A stretch of 39,794 bases of DNA from an uncultured Dorea sp. (lineage in GTDB: Bacteria; Bacillota; Clostridia; Lachnospirales; Lachnospiraceae), in contig CAJUAM010000028.1 of assembly GCA_910584615.1 (NCBI GenBank), positions 1 through 39,794 on the forward strand, in the 5' to 3' direction. The translations under genes and the position numbers were made by a program. Position 1 is the stretch's first letter. Each line of letters opens with the position of its first letter. The notes beneath the pieces were generated by a model that did not search any database, was not told the DNA's origin, and was given only the letters and a program-made list of their open reading frames with translations. Of this stretch, positions 1 through 7,852 are shown piece by piece.

Positions 1-321
1 CAGGTTTTATGCGACCTACAAGGTATTTATCTAGTATTCAACTGTCAAACTCCCGTGTAAATCTATAAAACAAAGAATTTTATGTGTATTTATTCACAAA
101 TATAGAAATAGTTGATAATTCCAGCCATTGATCAAAAATATCAATTTAACTTATTTTTGCTTTTATGATAGACTATAAACATATTAAATGTATATTTATG
201 CAGCAGATACACCGAGTGGGAGTACAAGCGGTGGATGCGTTTTTACAGTCATTACAGTTATTGCATATGCATCTGACGGTTGTATTTTTATTTGGAAAAA
301 ATACTTTTAGGAGAATGGTTT
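1..321. other. Gene-free leader region before the ABC importer
   Basis: I find no supportable gene in these 321 bases. The first 150 bases are AT-rich with no recognisable motif. A weak promoter candidate (TTATTT at 151-156, 17 bases, TATAAA at 174-179) is followed by a transcribed leader of about 140 bases containing a small hairpin (CACCG at 210-214 with CGGTG at 229-233) and a second, wobble-rich hairpin (253-284) followed by a T-rich run. A cis-acting leader is possible, but it matches no riboswitch class I can recall. Confidence 0.5.
151..179 (+). promoter_or_regulatory. Possible sigma-A promoter for the ABC importer operon
   Basis: TTATTT at 151-156 and TATAAA at 174-179 are separated by 17 bases. 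The -35 is a poor match, the -10 is good. It lies about 145 bases upstream of the permease start, which would leave a long leader. Confidence 0.3.
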
Positions 322-1395
322 ATGTCAGCAAAAATTTCTAAAAATACAAAAAATAACATGGATAACAGTAATCTTCAAAATCTGACGCGCCAACAGCTCA
401 GAGAGCTGGAGGAAAGGGAAAAGACCGGATGGCAGAAAGCGCTGGATTGGATGATCATGCTGTTTCCTTTTGTATGTGGTATGGTCGCAATGCTGGAATA
501 CTGGATGATTCCAAACGGAAGTCCGAATGATAGACCATATACATATGTATGGTTTCTCGTAGTACTGATCTGTGCATATCTGATCTATTTTATTTATTCG
601 GTTGTGAAGAAAGTTAAGAAAGACAAGGGAGTCTTGGATATGCTCAGATACCGGGCGCCGCTTATTTCAGCGTTGTTTTTATTACTTGCAGGATATGATT
701 ATCTGACGCTTAAGACGGGAATCCTGACACAGCCCTTTGTGCCTTGTATGAATTACATCATCAATATTGCGTGGATTGACCGTGCTTATCTGTTTGAATG
801 TACTTTACATACATTAAGACTTCTGTTTTTAGGATATTTTATCGGCATTGCGTTGGGACTTGTCACTGGAATTACCTGCGGATATTCCGAAAGAGTGCGG
901 TACTGGGTAAATCCGGTGATCAAATTTCTGGGACCGATACCTACATCTACGTGGATACCAATTGTTATGGTTGTTGCGGCATCTCTTTTCAAAGGAGCAG
1001 TGTTCATCATTGCGCTTGGTTCATGGTTTGCAGTAACGGTTGCGTCCATGACAGGTATTTCCAACGTAGACAAGGACTTTTTTGAAGCGGCAAGGACACT
1101 TGGAGCAAGTTCTAGACAATTAGTATTCCGGGTGGCCATTCCCCATGCCATGCCATCAATCCTGCAGGGGTGTACACAGGCGATGAGTTCTGCGTGCGTG
1201 GCGATTATGATCGCGGAGATGATGGGTGTAAAAGCCGGACTTGGATGGTATATGAACTGGGCAAAATCATGGGCGGCATATGACAAGATGTTTGCGGCAT
1301 TGTTCGTGATCTGTTTTATATTCACAGTGGTTACAAAGGCATTGGATCTGATTAAGCGCCGTGTACTTAGATGGCAGAATGGAGTAGTGAAATAA
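322..1395 (+). CDS. ABC transporter permease, SsuC/TauC-like, with extra N-terminal membrane segments
   Basis: Integral membrane subunit of an ABC importer, 357 aa. The ATG at 322 is chosen over the upstream in-frame start at 280 because an AGGAGA ribosome binding site lies 7 bases before it. The C-terminal two thirds is a binding-protein-dependent permease domain with a clear EAA loop (EAARTLGASSRQLVFRVAIP at roughly residues 253-272). Before it are a charged cytosolic start of about 40 residues and three further hydrophobic stretches (about 42-63, 73-95 and 112-125), so the protein is about 100 residues longer than a typical SsuC or TauC. The ATPase gene follows with no gap and a lipoprotein receptor comes next, so the three form one importer. 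The family moves sulfonates, taurine, nitrate or thiamine precursors; the substrate here cannot be told from sequence. Confidence 0.85.
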   Translation: MSAKISKNTKNNMDNSNLQNLTRQQLRELEEREKTGWQKALDWMIMLFPFVCGMVAMLEYWMIPNGSPNDRPYTYVWFLVVLICAYLIYFIYSVVKKVKKDKGVLDMLRYRAPLISALFLLLAGYDYLTLKTGILTQPFVPCMNYIINIAWIDRAYLFECTLHTLRLLFLGYFIGIALGLVTGITCGYSERVRYWVNPVIKFLGPIPTSTWIPIVMVVAASLFKGAVFIIALGSWFAVTVASMTGISNVDKDFFEAARTLGASSRQLVFRVAIPHAMPSILQGCTQAMSSACVAIMIAEMMGVKAGLGWYMNWAKSWAAYDKMFAALFVICFIFTVVTKALDLIKRRVLRWQNGVVK

Positions 1396-2166
1396 ATGGC
1401 AGAGAAAAAAGTTTCTTTAAAGATAGAAAATGTTTCGAAAAGTTTTGCAAAAGTAGAAAACGATGAAGTTACACACGCTTTGAACGCAATTGATCTGAGT
1501 TTGACAAGCGGGGAATTTGTCAGTCTGGTGGGACCTTCCGGATGCGGTAAATCTACGATCCTCAGACTGATAGCGGGGCTTATTATACCTACTACCGGTA
1601 AGATAACGGTTGACGGAAAGGAGATTACTGAGCCTTCTCCGGAGCGGGGCATGATGTTCCAGAAATCTACGCTTTTTCCGTGGCTGACGGTAGAGAAGAA
1701 TATTGCGTTTAGTTTAAAGATGCAGGGAAAGCTGAAAGGAAACGAAGAGAAGGTGGAGCGTATGCTCAAGGTCATCGGCTTACAATCTTTCCGCAATGAC
1801 TATCCGGGGCAGTTATCAGGAGGTATGGCACAGAGAGTAGCGCTTATGCGTTCACTTATTAATGAGCCGGATATCCTTCTTTTGGACGAGCCGCTTGGTG
1901 CTCTTGACGCATTTACCCGCATGAACATGCAGGACGAGATTCTTAAGATCTGGCAGGAAAAGGGACAGCTTGCGCTTATGGTAACTCATGATGTGGATGA
2001 GGCTGTCTACATGGGGAACCGTGTGATCGTTATGGATGCTAATCCCGGACGTATTGTGGCGGATATTAAGATTGAGGAGGAATATCCAAGGGACCGTTCT
2101 TCAGCAGCGTTCGTAGAGTACCGCAATGAGATTCTGAACCGCCTGCATTTCGGGGGCAGGAAATAG
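1396..2166 (+). CDS. ABC transporter ATP-binding protein, SsuB/TauB-like
   Basis: Cytosolic ATPase of the importer, 256 aa, the normal length for SsuB/TauB/NrtD proteins. Visible motifs in order are Walker A GPSGCGKST (residues 46-54), a Q-loop glutamine (Q89) in a MMFQKSTLFPW context typical of this subfamily, the signature LSGGMAQR (140-147), Walker B LLLDEP (161-166) and the switch histidine in MVTHD (H198). The start codon directly follows the permease stop codon, so translation is probably coupled. Substrate specificity resides in the permease and the lipoprotein receptor, not here. Confidence 0.9.
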   Translation: MAEKKVSLKIENVSKSFAKVENDEVTHALNAIDLSLTSGEFVSLVGPSGCGKSTILRLIAGLIIPTTGKITVDGKEITEPSPERGMMFQKSTLFPWLTVEKNIAFSLKMQGKLKGNEEKVERMLKVIGLQSFRNDYPGQLSGGMAQRVALMRSLINEPDILLLDEPLGALDAFTRMNMQDEILKIWQEKGQLALMVTHDVDEAVYMGNRVIVMDANPGRIVADIKIEEEYPRDRSSAAFVEYRNEILNRLHFGGRK

Positions 2167-2277
2167 GACGCCCTATTGTTGCCATGTTCCGCAAAACCGG
2201 AGGAAAGAGTCGCGTTTTCTCTGTGTTTTATGGATAGATATTAATTTATAGTCTTAGGAAAAGGAGAAAGAATTATT

Positions 2278-3510
2278 ATGAAATTTTTAAAGTTCAAACG
2301 TCTGGCAGCGGCAGCGCTGGCTGCCACCATGGTATTTTCACTGGCTGCCTGCGGTACGCCGGGAGAGCCGGCAGGTAATGAGGATGACAGCTTAGCAAAG
2401 ACAGAAGAGTCCTCCGATGAAGCAGATGCGCCGGATGCGTCATCAAATGCAGAAAAACCGGAAGCTGTCTCGGAGGAAGACTGGGCGGCAATGCAGAAAG
2501 AGCCGGTATTCGGTACAGAGATCAATTATCTGTTCAACGGCGGTGCCTGCGTATCTGCAAAATATATGGCAGAGGTACAAGGATATTATAAAGAATACGG
2601 TATCAATGCTACTTATATGGAGGGTGAATCCGTTGTAACTACGGTTGGAACCGGTCAGTGCATGTGGGGAACAGATCATATCGCGACAATGCTTGTTCCT
2701 GTAACAAACGGGGTAAAAATGACATTTGTGGCAGGTGCCCACATTGGATGTAAATCCATTTTTGTTCCGGCTGACAGTGATATCATGACAGTAGAAGATC
2801 TGAAAGGGAAAAAAATCGCTATTCATGACGGCATTGGAAATTCTGATCAGAACATCACTTACCGTCTGCTCGATGAGTATGGTATCGATCCGACAAAGGA
2901 AGTAGAGTATCTGGATATTGCTGACAGTGCGGCTACTGTTGCGGCAATGGAAAACGGCGAAGTCGACGCTTCTATTTTTTCAGATTATTTTGTGCTGGCT
3001 AATTATAAAGAAGATATGCGGATGATCTGCTCAATCACGTACAGCCCGGAATTTCAAGATGAGCCTTGCTGTGTAACAGCCATGAATAACGATTTTATTG
3101 AAAAAAATCCGGTACATGCTAAATATGTAGTAAAGGCGATCAAGCGGGCGGGTGAGTTTAATCGTCTGAATTCTGAGGAAGCAGTTTCGGCAATGTATGA
3201 TACAGACAAAATGACAGGGGAAAAGGCTGACCAGCAGGTATTCTGGGACTCCCTTCATTTTGGCCTTTCTGACGCATTCACAGAGAGAGCGCTCCGTGAG
3301 ATTGCAGAGGATTATATTCGTCTTGGAATTATAGAACAAAAAGACATGACTGCTGATAAAGTTATGGAGATGGCGTGGACTCCTCTTTGCCCGGATTCAG
3401 AGATCGAAGGCTTAACTGTCGGTGATCCGGTAGAGGTGGAGAATGCGGGTGTTTCTGTAAAACAGAATGAAAAACCAGCTAAAGATGAGAAGTTTGGACT
3501 TTCTAAGTAG
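2278..3510 (+). CDS. ABC transporter solute-binding lipoprotein, NMT1/SsuA-like
   Basis: Extracytoplasmic substrate receptor, 410 aa, anchored as a lipoprotein: a basic start, a hydrophobic stretch and the lipobox LAAC with C25 as the predicted first mature residue. An acidic, Ser/Asp/Glu-rich linker of about 50 residues follows, then the binding fold with features usual in NMT1/THI5-like and SsuA receptors (NGGACVSAKYMAEVQGYYKE; then VEDLKGKKIAIHDG). The linker and a Lys-rich tail make it longer than the usual 320-340 aa. It is separated from the ATPase gene by 111 bases and has a clear AAGGAGA ribosome binding site. Family candidates for the ligand are sulfonates, pyrimidine thiamine precursors and related small molecules; I cannot choose among them. 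Confidence 0.85.
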   Translation: MKFLKFKRLAAAALAATMVFSLAACGTPGEPAGNEDDSLAKTEESSDEADAPDASSNAEKPEAVSEEDWAAMQKEPVFGTEINYLFNGGACVSAKYMAEVQGYYKEYGINATYMEGESVVTTVGTGQCMWGTDHIATMLVPVTNGVKMTFVAGAHIGCKSIFVPADSDIMTVEDLKGKKIAIHDGIGNSDQNITYRLLDEYGIDPTKEVEYLDIADSAATVAAMENGEVDASIFSDYFVLANYKEDMRMICSITYSPEFQDEPCCVTAMNNDFIEKNPVHAKYVVKAIKRAGEFNRLNSEEAVSAMYDTDKMTGEKADQQVFWDSLHFGLSDAFTERALREIAEDYIRLGIIEQKDMTADKVMEMAWTPLCPDSEIEGLTVGDPVEVENAGVSVKQNEKPAKDEKFGLSK

Positions 3511-3554
3511 GGAGATTATGTGCTGTAAATATGATTTAATATTTGCGATGAGAA

Positions 3555-3586
3555 AAACAGGGGCGGCTTTATGATCGTCCCTGTTT
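3555..3586 (+). terminator. Stem-loop after the ABC importer operon
   Basis: AAACAGGGGCG at 3555-3565 pairs with CGTCCCTGTTT at 3576-3586 (11 bp including one G-T pair). The following T-run is short and interrupted, so it may be a weak terminator or an RNA-stabilising hairpin. Confidence 0.5.
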
Positions 3587-3671
3587 GCGTGAGAATAAAA
3601 ATGCTTCAATAAAAATTTCAATATAGATGGCAATTTCTGCAAAATATCTACAAAATATAGTAAATAAGCAG

Positions 3672-3699
3672 TTGACAAACCACATTTACATGATATAAT
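3672..3699 (+). promoter_or_regulatory. Sigma-A promoter for yceD-rpmF
   Basis: A perfect TTGACA at 3672-3677 and a perfect TATAAT at 3694-3699 are spaced by 16 bases, 27 bases before the chosen yceD start. This suggests strong transcription, as expected for a ribosomal protein operon. Confidence 0.85.
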
Positions 3700-3726
3700 A
3701 ATCTAGGTGTGAATAGGGGTGATTCT

Positions 3727-4260
3727 ATGATATTAAACCTATCCGGTGTCTTATCCGAGCAGCATGAGCCTTTAGAGGCAGTTGTTCCCTGCGAGATGAA
3801 AAAGTTCAGGATCAGGAAAGATTCCTATCCGGTTATTTCAAAAGAGGATGTTCATATCCGTGTGGAATATGCAGGGAAACATAAGCTTTTTGTCAAAGGG
3901 AGAGGCAGACTGGTGATCGGGATTCCGTGTGACCGTTGTCTTGTGGAAGTTCCGGCGGAATTTGAGCTTGATTTTGAGAGAGAAGTGGAGAGTCAGGCTG
4001 CGGGGACAATTTCAGGTAAGACAGATGAATTAGATGAGAACAATTATATTGACGGATATCATCTTGACGTAGACAGATTACTCTATAATGAGATTTTAGT
4101 AGGATGGCCGATGAAAGTTCTGTGCAGCGAATCTTGTAAAGGTATTTGCAATGTATGTGGTCAAAACCTAAATAAGGGTACCTGTGACTGCGAAGATACA
4201 GGTATTGACCCTAGAATGTCAGTTATCCGCGATGTATTTAAGAATTTTAAGGAGGTGTAA
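3727..4260 (+). CDS. yceD: YceD / DUF177 family protein
   Basis: 177-aa cytosolic protein of the DUF177 family, which is almost always encoded directly upstream of rpmF; in other bacteria and in chloroplasts family members are linked to 23S rRNA processing or accumulation. The ATG at 3727 is preferred over an in-frame GTG at 3709 because the AGGGGTGA ribosome binding site lies between the two. The sequence has a pair of cysteines in CDRC in the middle and a C-terminal cysteine cluster (CSESCKGICNVCGQN...CDC) that looks like a metal site. The next gene, rpmF, begins 3 bases after the stop codon, and both are served by the promoter at 3672-3699. Confidence 0.85.
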   Translation: MILNLSGVLSEQHEPLEAVVPCEMKKFRIRKDSYPVISKEDVHIRVEYAGKHKLFVKGRGRLVIGIPCDRCLVEVPAEFELDFEREVESQAAGTISGKTDELDENNYIDGYHLDVDRLLYNEILVGWPMKVLCSESCKGICNVCGQNLNKGTCDCEDTGIDPRMSVIRDVFKNFKEV

Positions 4261-4263
4261 CCT

Positions 4264-4443
4264 ATGTCAATTTGTCCAAAGAACAAAACTTCTAAAGCCA
4301 GAAGAGATAAGAGAAGAGCGAACTGGAAGATGAGTGCTCCGAATCTTGTAAAGTGCAGCAAATGCGGCGAATTAATGATGCCTCACAGAGTCTGCAAGGC
4401 TTGCGGCAGCTACAACAAAAAAGAAATTATCCCGCAGGACTAA
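4264..4443 (+). CDS. rpmF: 50S ribosomal protein L32
   Basis: 59-aa protein of the large ribosomal subunit. The start MSICPKNKTSKARRDKRRAN is the conserved L32 N-terminus, and a zinc ribbon is visible as CSKCGELMMPHRVCKACG, so this is the four-cysteine form of L32. GGAGGTG, placed at the end of yceD, is the ribosome binding site. It is co-transcribed with yceD and closed by a strong terminator. In many Firmicutes plsX follows directly; here a chemoreceptor gene lies in between. Confidence 0.97.
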   Translation: MSICPKNKTSKARRDKRRANWKMSAPNLVKCSKCGELMMPHRVCKACGSYNKKEIIPQD

Positions 4444-4461
4444 TCGAAAAAAGTATGACAG

Positions 4462-4500
4462 ACAGAGAGCCGTTTAATGTACAGATGGTTCTCTGTTTTT
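4462..4500 (+). terminator. Rho-independent terminator of yceD-rpmF
   Basis: ACAGAGAGCC at 4462-4471 pairs with GGTTCTCTGT at 4487-4496 over ten bases with one wobble, followed by a T-run. Confidence 0.85.
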
Positions 4501-4527
4501 AATTGCGTTTTTTCATGTAAAAAGGGA

Positions 4528-4556
4528 TTGAAAAAGAGACATTTTTCGAGTATAAT
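4528..4556 (+). promoter_or_regulatory. Sigma-A-type promoter for the chemoreceptor gene
   Basis: TTGAAA at 4528-4533, a 17-base spacer and a perfect TATAAT at 4551-4556, about 95 bases before the start codon. Many chemoreceptor genes use the flagellar sigma factor, but this looks like a housekeeping promoter. Confidence 0.75.
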
Positions 4557-4649
4557 GAAAAAGAATGGAGATTACCAAAAGGGAATTGCTTATAAATATA
4601 ATATGTTTATGGGTGATTTCTAAAATAATAAAAAGAGAGGGGTAAATTC

Positions 4650-6314
4650 ATGGGAAAGTCAATTAAAAGATCTGTATGGATAAGAGTGATCGTGATTTTG
4701 GTCGTAGTTGTCATCAGCGCAGTATTCACAGTTAATGGAGTGAAGAAGATCAGGGTTGCCAGTAAAAACACCGCAAATGCCACAACCATCCATACATTAG
4801 CGCTTGCAGGAGAGAAAGCACATTTCAGTTGGATCGAGAATTTGAGTTCGGCGATCAACCTTGGTACGGAATTTACCGGTACCACTGATTATACAGCTTG
4901 TGATCTGGGCAAATGGCTCTATGGCGACCATGCGGATATTAAGAATGCGGAAGTGAAATCACTGATCGATCAGATGATCCCGATTCATGAAGCGATCCAT
5001 AAGTCTGCCGAAGAGATTCTTGGTATGAATGAAACAGATCATAAAGGTGCTCAGGAGATGTATCTGAATGAGACGAAAGCGAATGTCAGCGAACTTGTCT
5101 CGCTGCTTGATAAGGTGATCGACCTTAGCGAAGCGGACAAAGAGACTTATGAGACAACTCTTCAGCGTGCGATTACAGCCACAACTGCTGTTACGGTTGT
5201 TTCGTTTGTCATCAACCTGATTGCGTGTCTGTCGCTCGTTGCATATGTAATGTCAAAGATCGTGCGTCCAATTCAGACCATTACTGCTAACAGTCAGCTT
5301 CTTTCACAGGGCAGGCTTGATTTTGAGATTGATGTGACGAATAAAGATGAGATCGGTATATTAGCACAGAGTCTGAATCAGGCAGCAAAGACACTTTCAA
5401 TGTACATATCAGATATATCTGCGAACCTGAATGCCATCGCCCGTGGTGATCTGACGATGGAAGCGGCAGATTTCGAGTATGTAGGAGATTTTGCTGAGAT
5501 TCGTTCTTCTACCGATGTAATCTTAAAACAGCTGAATGAGACGATGTCACAGATTCAGACAGTAGCGGTTCAGGTTGGAAACGGTGCTGATCAGGTTTCC
5601 AGCGGAGCACAGGCATTAGCACAGGGTGCGACCGAGCAGGCGAACGAGATTGATAATTTAGTAAATACAGTGAATCTTGTCTCGGAACAGATCAATGATA
5701 ACGCGCAGAGTGCGAATGAGACCAGTGCGCAGGTAAGCCAGGTGGGTGAACAGATTGAGCAGTGCAACCAGCAGATGCAGGAAATGTCACGCGCGATGGA
5801 TAACATCAGCAACTGTTCTAATGAAATCGGACACATTATCAAAACGATTGAAGATATTGCGTTCCAGACGAATATCCTTGCCCTGAATGCGGCGGTTGAG
5901 GCTGCACGTGCCGGTACTGCCGGAAAAGGATTCGCGGTTGTTGCTGATGAGGTGCGTAATCTTGCGGCTAAGAGCGGCGAAGCAGCTAAGAGTACTTCTA
6001 AGCTGATCGAGGAAACTCTTCACGCGGTTGATAATGGTGTACAATTAACAGAATCTACACAGCAGGCGCTCAGCGAAGTTGTAGTGGGAGCTCATGGAGT
6101 TGTGGAACAGGTAACAGAGATTTCCAGAGCTTCTGTGAAGCAGGCAGATTCTATCGGTGGAATCAGCGAAGGTATTTCTCAGATATCCAGTGTAGTACAG
6201 ACCAATTCTGCAAGTTCCGAAGAAAGTGCTGCCGCAAGCGAGGAGCTTTCCAGCCAGTCACAGGTGCTGCGTGACCTGTTAGGCAAATTCAAGCTTAAGA
6301 CTATGGGATTTTAA
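4650..6314 (+). CDS. Methyl-accepting chemotaxis protein with an extracellular CZB-like sensor domain
   Basis: Membrane chemoreceptor of 554 aa. Segments in order: membrane helix 1 (about residues 9-28), an outside domain of about 145 residues, membrane helix 2 (about 176-200), a HAMP domain (about 200-255, starting at KIVRPIQ), and a long signalling coiled coil whose tip carries the conserved FQTNILALNAAVEAARAG and FAVVADEVRNLA motifs. The outside domain has H58, then C84 in CDLGKWLYG, then H113 and H117. That order is the 3-His/1-Cys pattern of the CZB (chemoreceptor zinc-binding) domain, which is better known as a cytosolic domain. The gene has its own promoter and terminator, and no other che gene is in the window. 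A role in sensing zinc or a zinc-dependent oxidant is inference from the domain. Confidence 0.92.
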   Translation: MGKSIKRSVWIRVIVILVVVVISAVFTVNGVKKIRVASKNTANATTIHTLALAGEKAHFSWIENLSSAINLGTEFTGTTDYTACDLGKWLYGDHADIKNAEVKSLIDQMIPIHEAIHKSAEEILGMNETDHKGAQEMYLNETKANVSELVSLLDKVIDLSEADKETYETTLQRAITATTAVTVVSFVINLIACLSLVAYVMSKIVRPIQTITANSQLLSQGRLDFEIDVTNKDEIGILAQSLNQAAKTLSMYISDISANLNAIARGDLTMEAADFEYVGDFAEIRSSTDVILKQLNETMSQIQTVAVQVGNGADQVSSGAQALAQGATEQANEIDNLVNTVNLVSEQINDNAQSANETSAQVSQVGEQIEQCNQQMQEMSRAMDNISNCSNEIGHIIKTIEDIAFQTNILALNAAVEAARAGTAGKGFAVVADEVRNLAAKSGEAAKSTSKLIEETLHAVDNGVQLTESTQQALSEVVVGAHGVVEQVTEISRASVKQADSIGGISEGISQISSVVQTNSASSEESAAASEELSSQSQVLRDLLGKFKLKTMGF

Positions 6315-6348
6315 GTAATAGTAATATGATATGGATTGAGTAAAGTGA

Positions 6349-6382
6349 GGCTTGTATTCTTTAGGGAGGATACAGGCCTTTT
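6349..6382 (+). terminator. Rho-independent terminator after the chemoreceptor gene
   Basis: GGCTTGTATTC at 6349-6359 pairs with GGATACAGGCC at 6368-6378 across eleven bases (two wobbles), followed by TTTT. Confidence 0.85.
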
Positions 6383-6421
6383 AATATGTTTGGTGTTTCA
6401 CCATATTTTTTGCAATAGATA

Positions 6422-6450
6422 TTGATTTTTACAGTAAGGTTTAGTAGAAT
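6422..6450 (+). promoter_or_regulatory. Sigma-A promoter for plsX-acpP
   Basis: TTGATT at 6422-6427, 17 bases, TAGAAT at 6445-6450, 28 bases before the plsX start. I see no obvious FapR-type operator around it. Confidence 0.65.
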
Positions 6451-6477
6451 GAACCTAGCAATGTAGGAGGGATAGAG

Positions 6478-7506
6478 ATGACAGAAATAACGAACATAGC
6501 GCTTGATGCTATGGGAGGAGACAATGCTCCGGCAGAGATTGTGAAGGGCGCGGTTGAGGCTGTTGAGAAAGAACCGTCAATGAAGGTATTTCTTATCGGA
6601 GTACAGGGAGCGATTGAGAAGGAGTTGATTAAGTATCAGTACAACAAGTCACAGATAGAGGTTGTACATGCGTCCGAAATCATTGAGACTGCAGAACCAC
6701 CTGTAAACGCAATCCGTAGAAAGAAGGATTCTTCGATGGTTGTGGGCATGAAGATGGTAAAGGATGCGAAAGCGGATGCTTTTGTATCAGCCGGAAGTTC
6801 TGGCGCGATTCTTGTCGGAGGGCAGGTCATCGTAGGAAGGATCAAGGGAGTGGAGCGTCCTCCTCTTGCACCGTTGATCCCTACAGAGAAAGGTGTTACA
6901 CTTCTCATTGACTGCGGGGCAAATGTGGACGCCAGAGCGTCGCATCTTGTGCAGTTCGCCCAGATGGGTTCTATCTATATGGAGAATGTCCTTGGTATCA
7001 GCAAGCCAAAAGTAGGGATTGTAAATATCGGCGCAGAAGAAGATAAAGGCAATGCGTTAGTGAAAGAGACTTTCCCGCTTTTAAAAAGCCAAAAGGATAT
7101 TAACTTTATCGGCAGTGTGGAGGCAAGGGAGATTCCGCATGGGCAGGCAGATGTAGTTGTGTGCGAGGCATTTGCCGGTAATATTATCCTGAAGCTCTAT
7201 GAAGGTGTAGGGGCTGTGCTTGTTGGAAAGATCAAAGAGGGCATGCTGGGGAGTCTTAGGAGCAAGCTTGGAGCCTTGCTTGTAAAGCCTGCATTAAAGC
7301 AGACACTAAAGCAGTTTGATGCCAGTGAATACGGAGGAGCGCCGCTTCTCGGTCTTAATGGTCTTGTAGTAAAGACTCACGGCAGTTCCAAATCGAAAGA
7401 AGTGTGCAATACCCTTTTACAGTGCGTGACTTTTAAGCAGCAAAAAATCAATGAAAAGATCAAAGAATGTATTCAGATGGACAAAGTATCCGCTGATAGT
7501 AATTAG
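6478..7506 (+). CDS. plsX: Phosphate acyltransferase PlsX
   Basis: 342-aa peripheral membrane enzyme that converts acyl-ACP and phosphate into acyl-phosphate, the acyl donor for PlsY in the first step of phospholipid synthesis. The N-terminal ALDAMGGDNAP (residues 8-18) is the family hallmark, and the GSSGAILVGG, LLIDCGANVD and VCEAFAGNI segments follow in the expected order; length is normal. The ribosome binding site is GGAGG. acpP follows after 18 bases, so the carrier protein and the enzyme using acyl-ACP are co-expressed. fapR, which sits in front of plsX in Bacillus, is not present here. Confidence 0.97.
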   Translation: MTEITNIALDAMGGDNAPAEIVKGAVEAVEKEPSMKVFLIGVQGAIEKELIKYQYNKSQIEVVHASEIIETAEPPVNAIRRKKDSSMVVGMKMVKDAKADAFVSAGSSGAILVGGQVIVGRIKGVERPPLAPLIPTEKGVTLLIDCGANVDARASHLVQFAQMGSIYMENVLGISKPKVGIVNIGAEEDKGNALVKETFPLLKSQKDINFIGSVEAREIPHGQADVVVCEAFAGNIILKLYEGVGAVLVGKIKEGMLGSLRSKLGALLVKPALKQTLKQFDASEYGGAPLLGLNGLVVKTHGSSKSKEVCNTLLQCVTFKQQKINEKIKECIQMDKVSADSN

Positions 7507-7524
7507 GAAAAGGAGAAAAAAGAT

Positions 7525-7761
7525 ATGGAATTTGAAAAATTACAGGATATTATTGCAGATGTAATGAACATTGAGGACAAGGATATTATTACGATGGATT
7601 CTACATTTGTAGATGATCTGGGGGCAGATTCCCTTGATATTTTTCAGATTATTATGGGCATAGAAGAGACCTTTGATATTGAGATTGATAATGAAGAGGC
7701 AGAAAAGATCGCTACCGTAGGAGATGCTGCGGAGCAGATTCGTAATGCAACAAATGATTAG
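7525..7761 (+). CDS. acpP: Acyl carrier protein
   Basis: 78-aa acidic carrier protein that holds growing fatty acyl chains on a 4'-phosphopantetheine arm. The attachment serine is S36 in the motif DDLGADSLDIFQ. Length and four-helix layout are standard. An AAAAGGAG ribosome binding site precedes it. The gene is co-transcribed with plsX and ends at a strong hairpin terminator, so rnc may need its own promoter or read-through. Confidence 0.97.
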   Translation: MEFEKLQDIIADVMNIEDKDIITMDSTFVDDLGADSLDIFQIIMGIEETFDIEIDNEEAEKIATVGDAAEQIRNATND

Positions 7762-7776
7762 GCATGGTTTTGGTGT

Positions 7777-7804
7777 GAAAAAGCCCTGATGGGCTTTTTC
7801 ATTT
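7777..7804 (+). terminator. Rho-independent terminator after acpP
   Basis: A perfect ten-base stem (GAAAAAGCCC at 7777-7786 with GGGCTTTTTC at 7791-7800) around a TGAT loop, with a T-rich tail inside and after the stem. Confidence 0.85.
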
Positions 7805-7852
7805 TGGAAGATATTTACTTTAGTTTTCCCAAATACAATAGAAAGGATAAGA

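Noticed and set aside
180..300. TPP or guanidine riboswitch in front of the ABC importer
   Set aside because: The conserved TPP blocks (CTGAGA, ACCTGAT) and guanidine-I blocks are absent.
786..1796. A 336-codon open frame on the minus strand, opposite the permease and ATPase genes
   Set aside because: It lies antisense to two clearly conserved proteins, shows no domain, and its composition is what the reverse of these codons gives.
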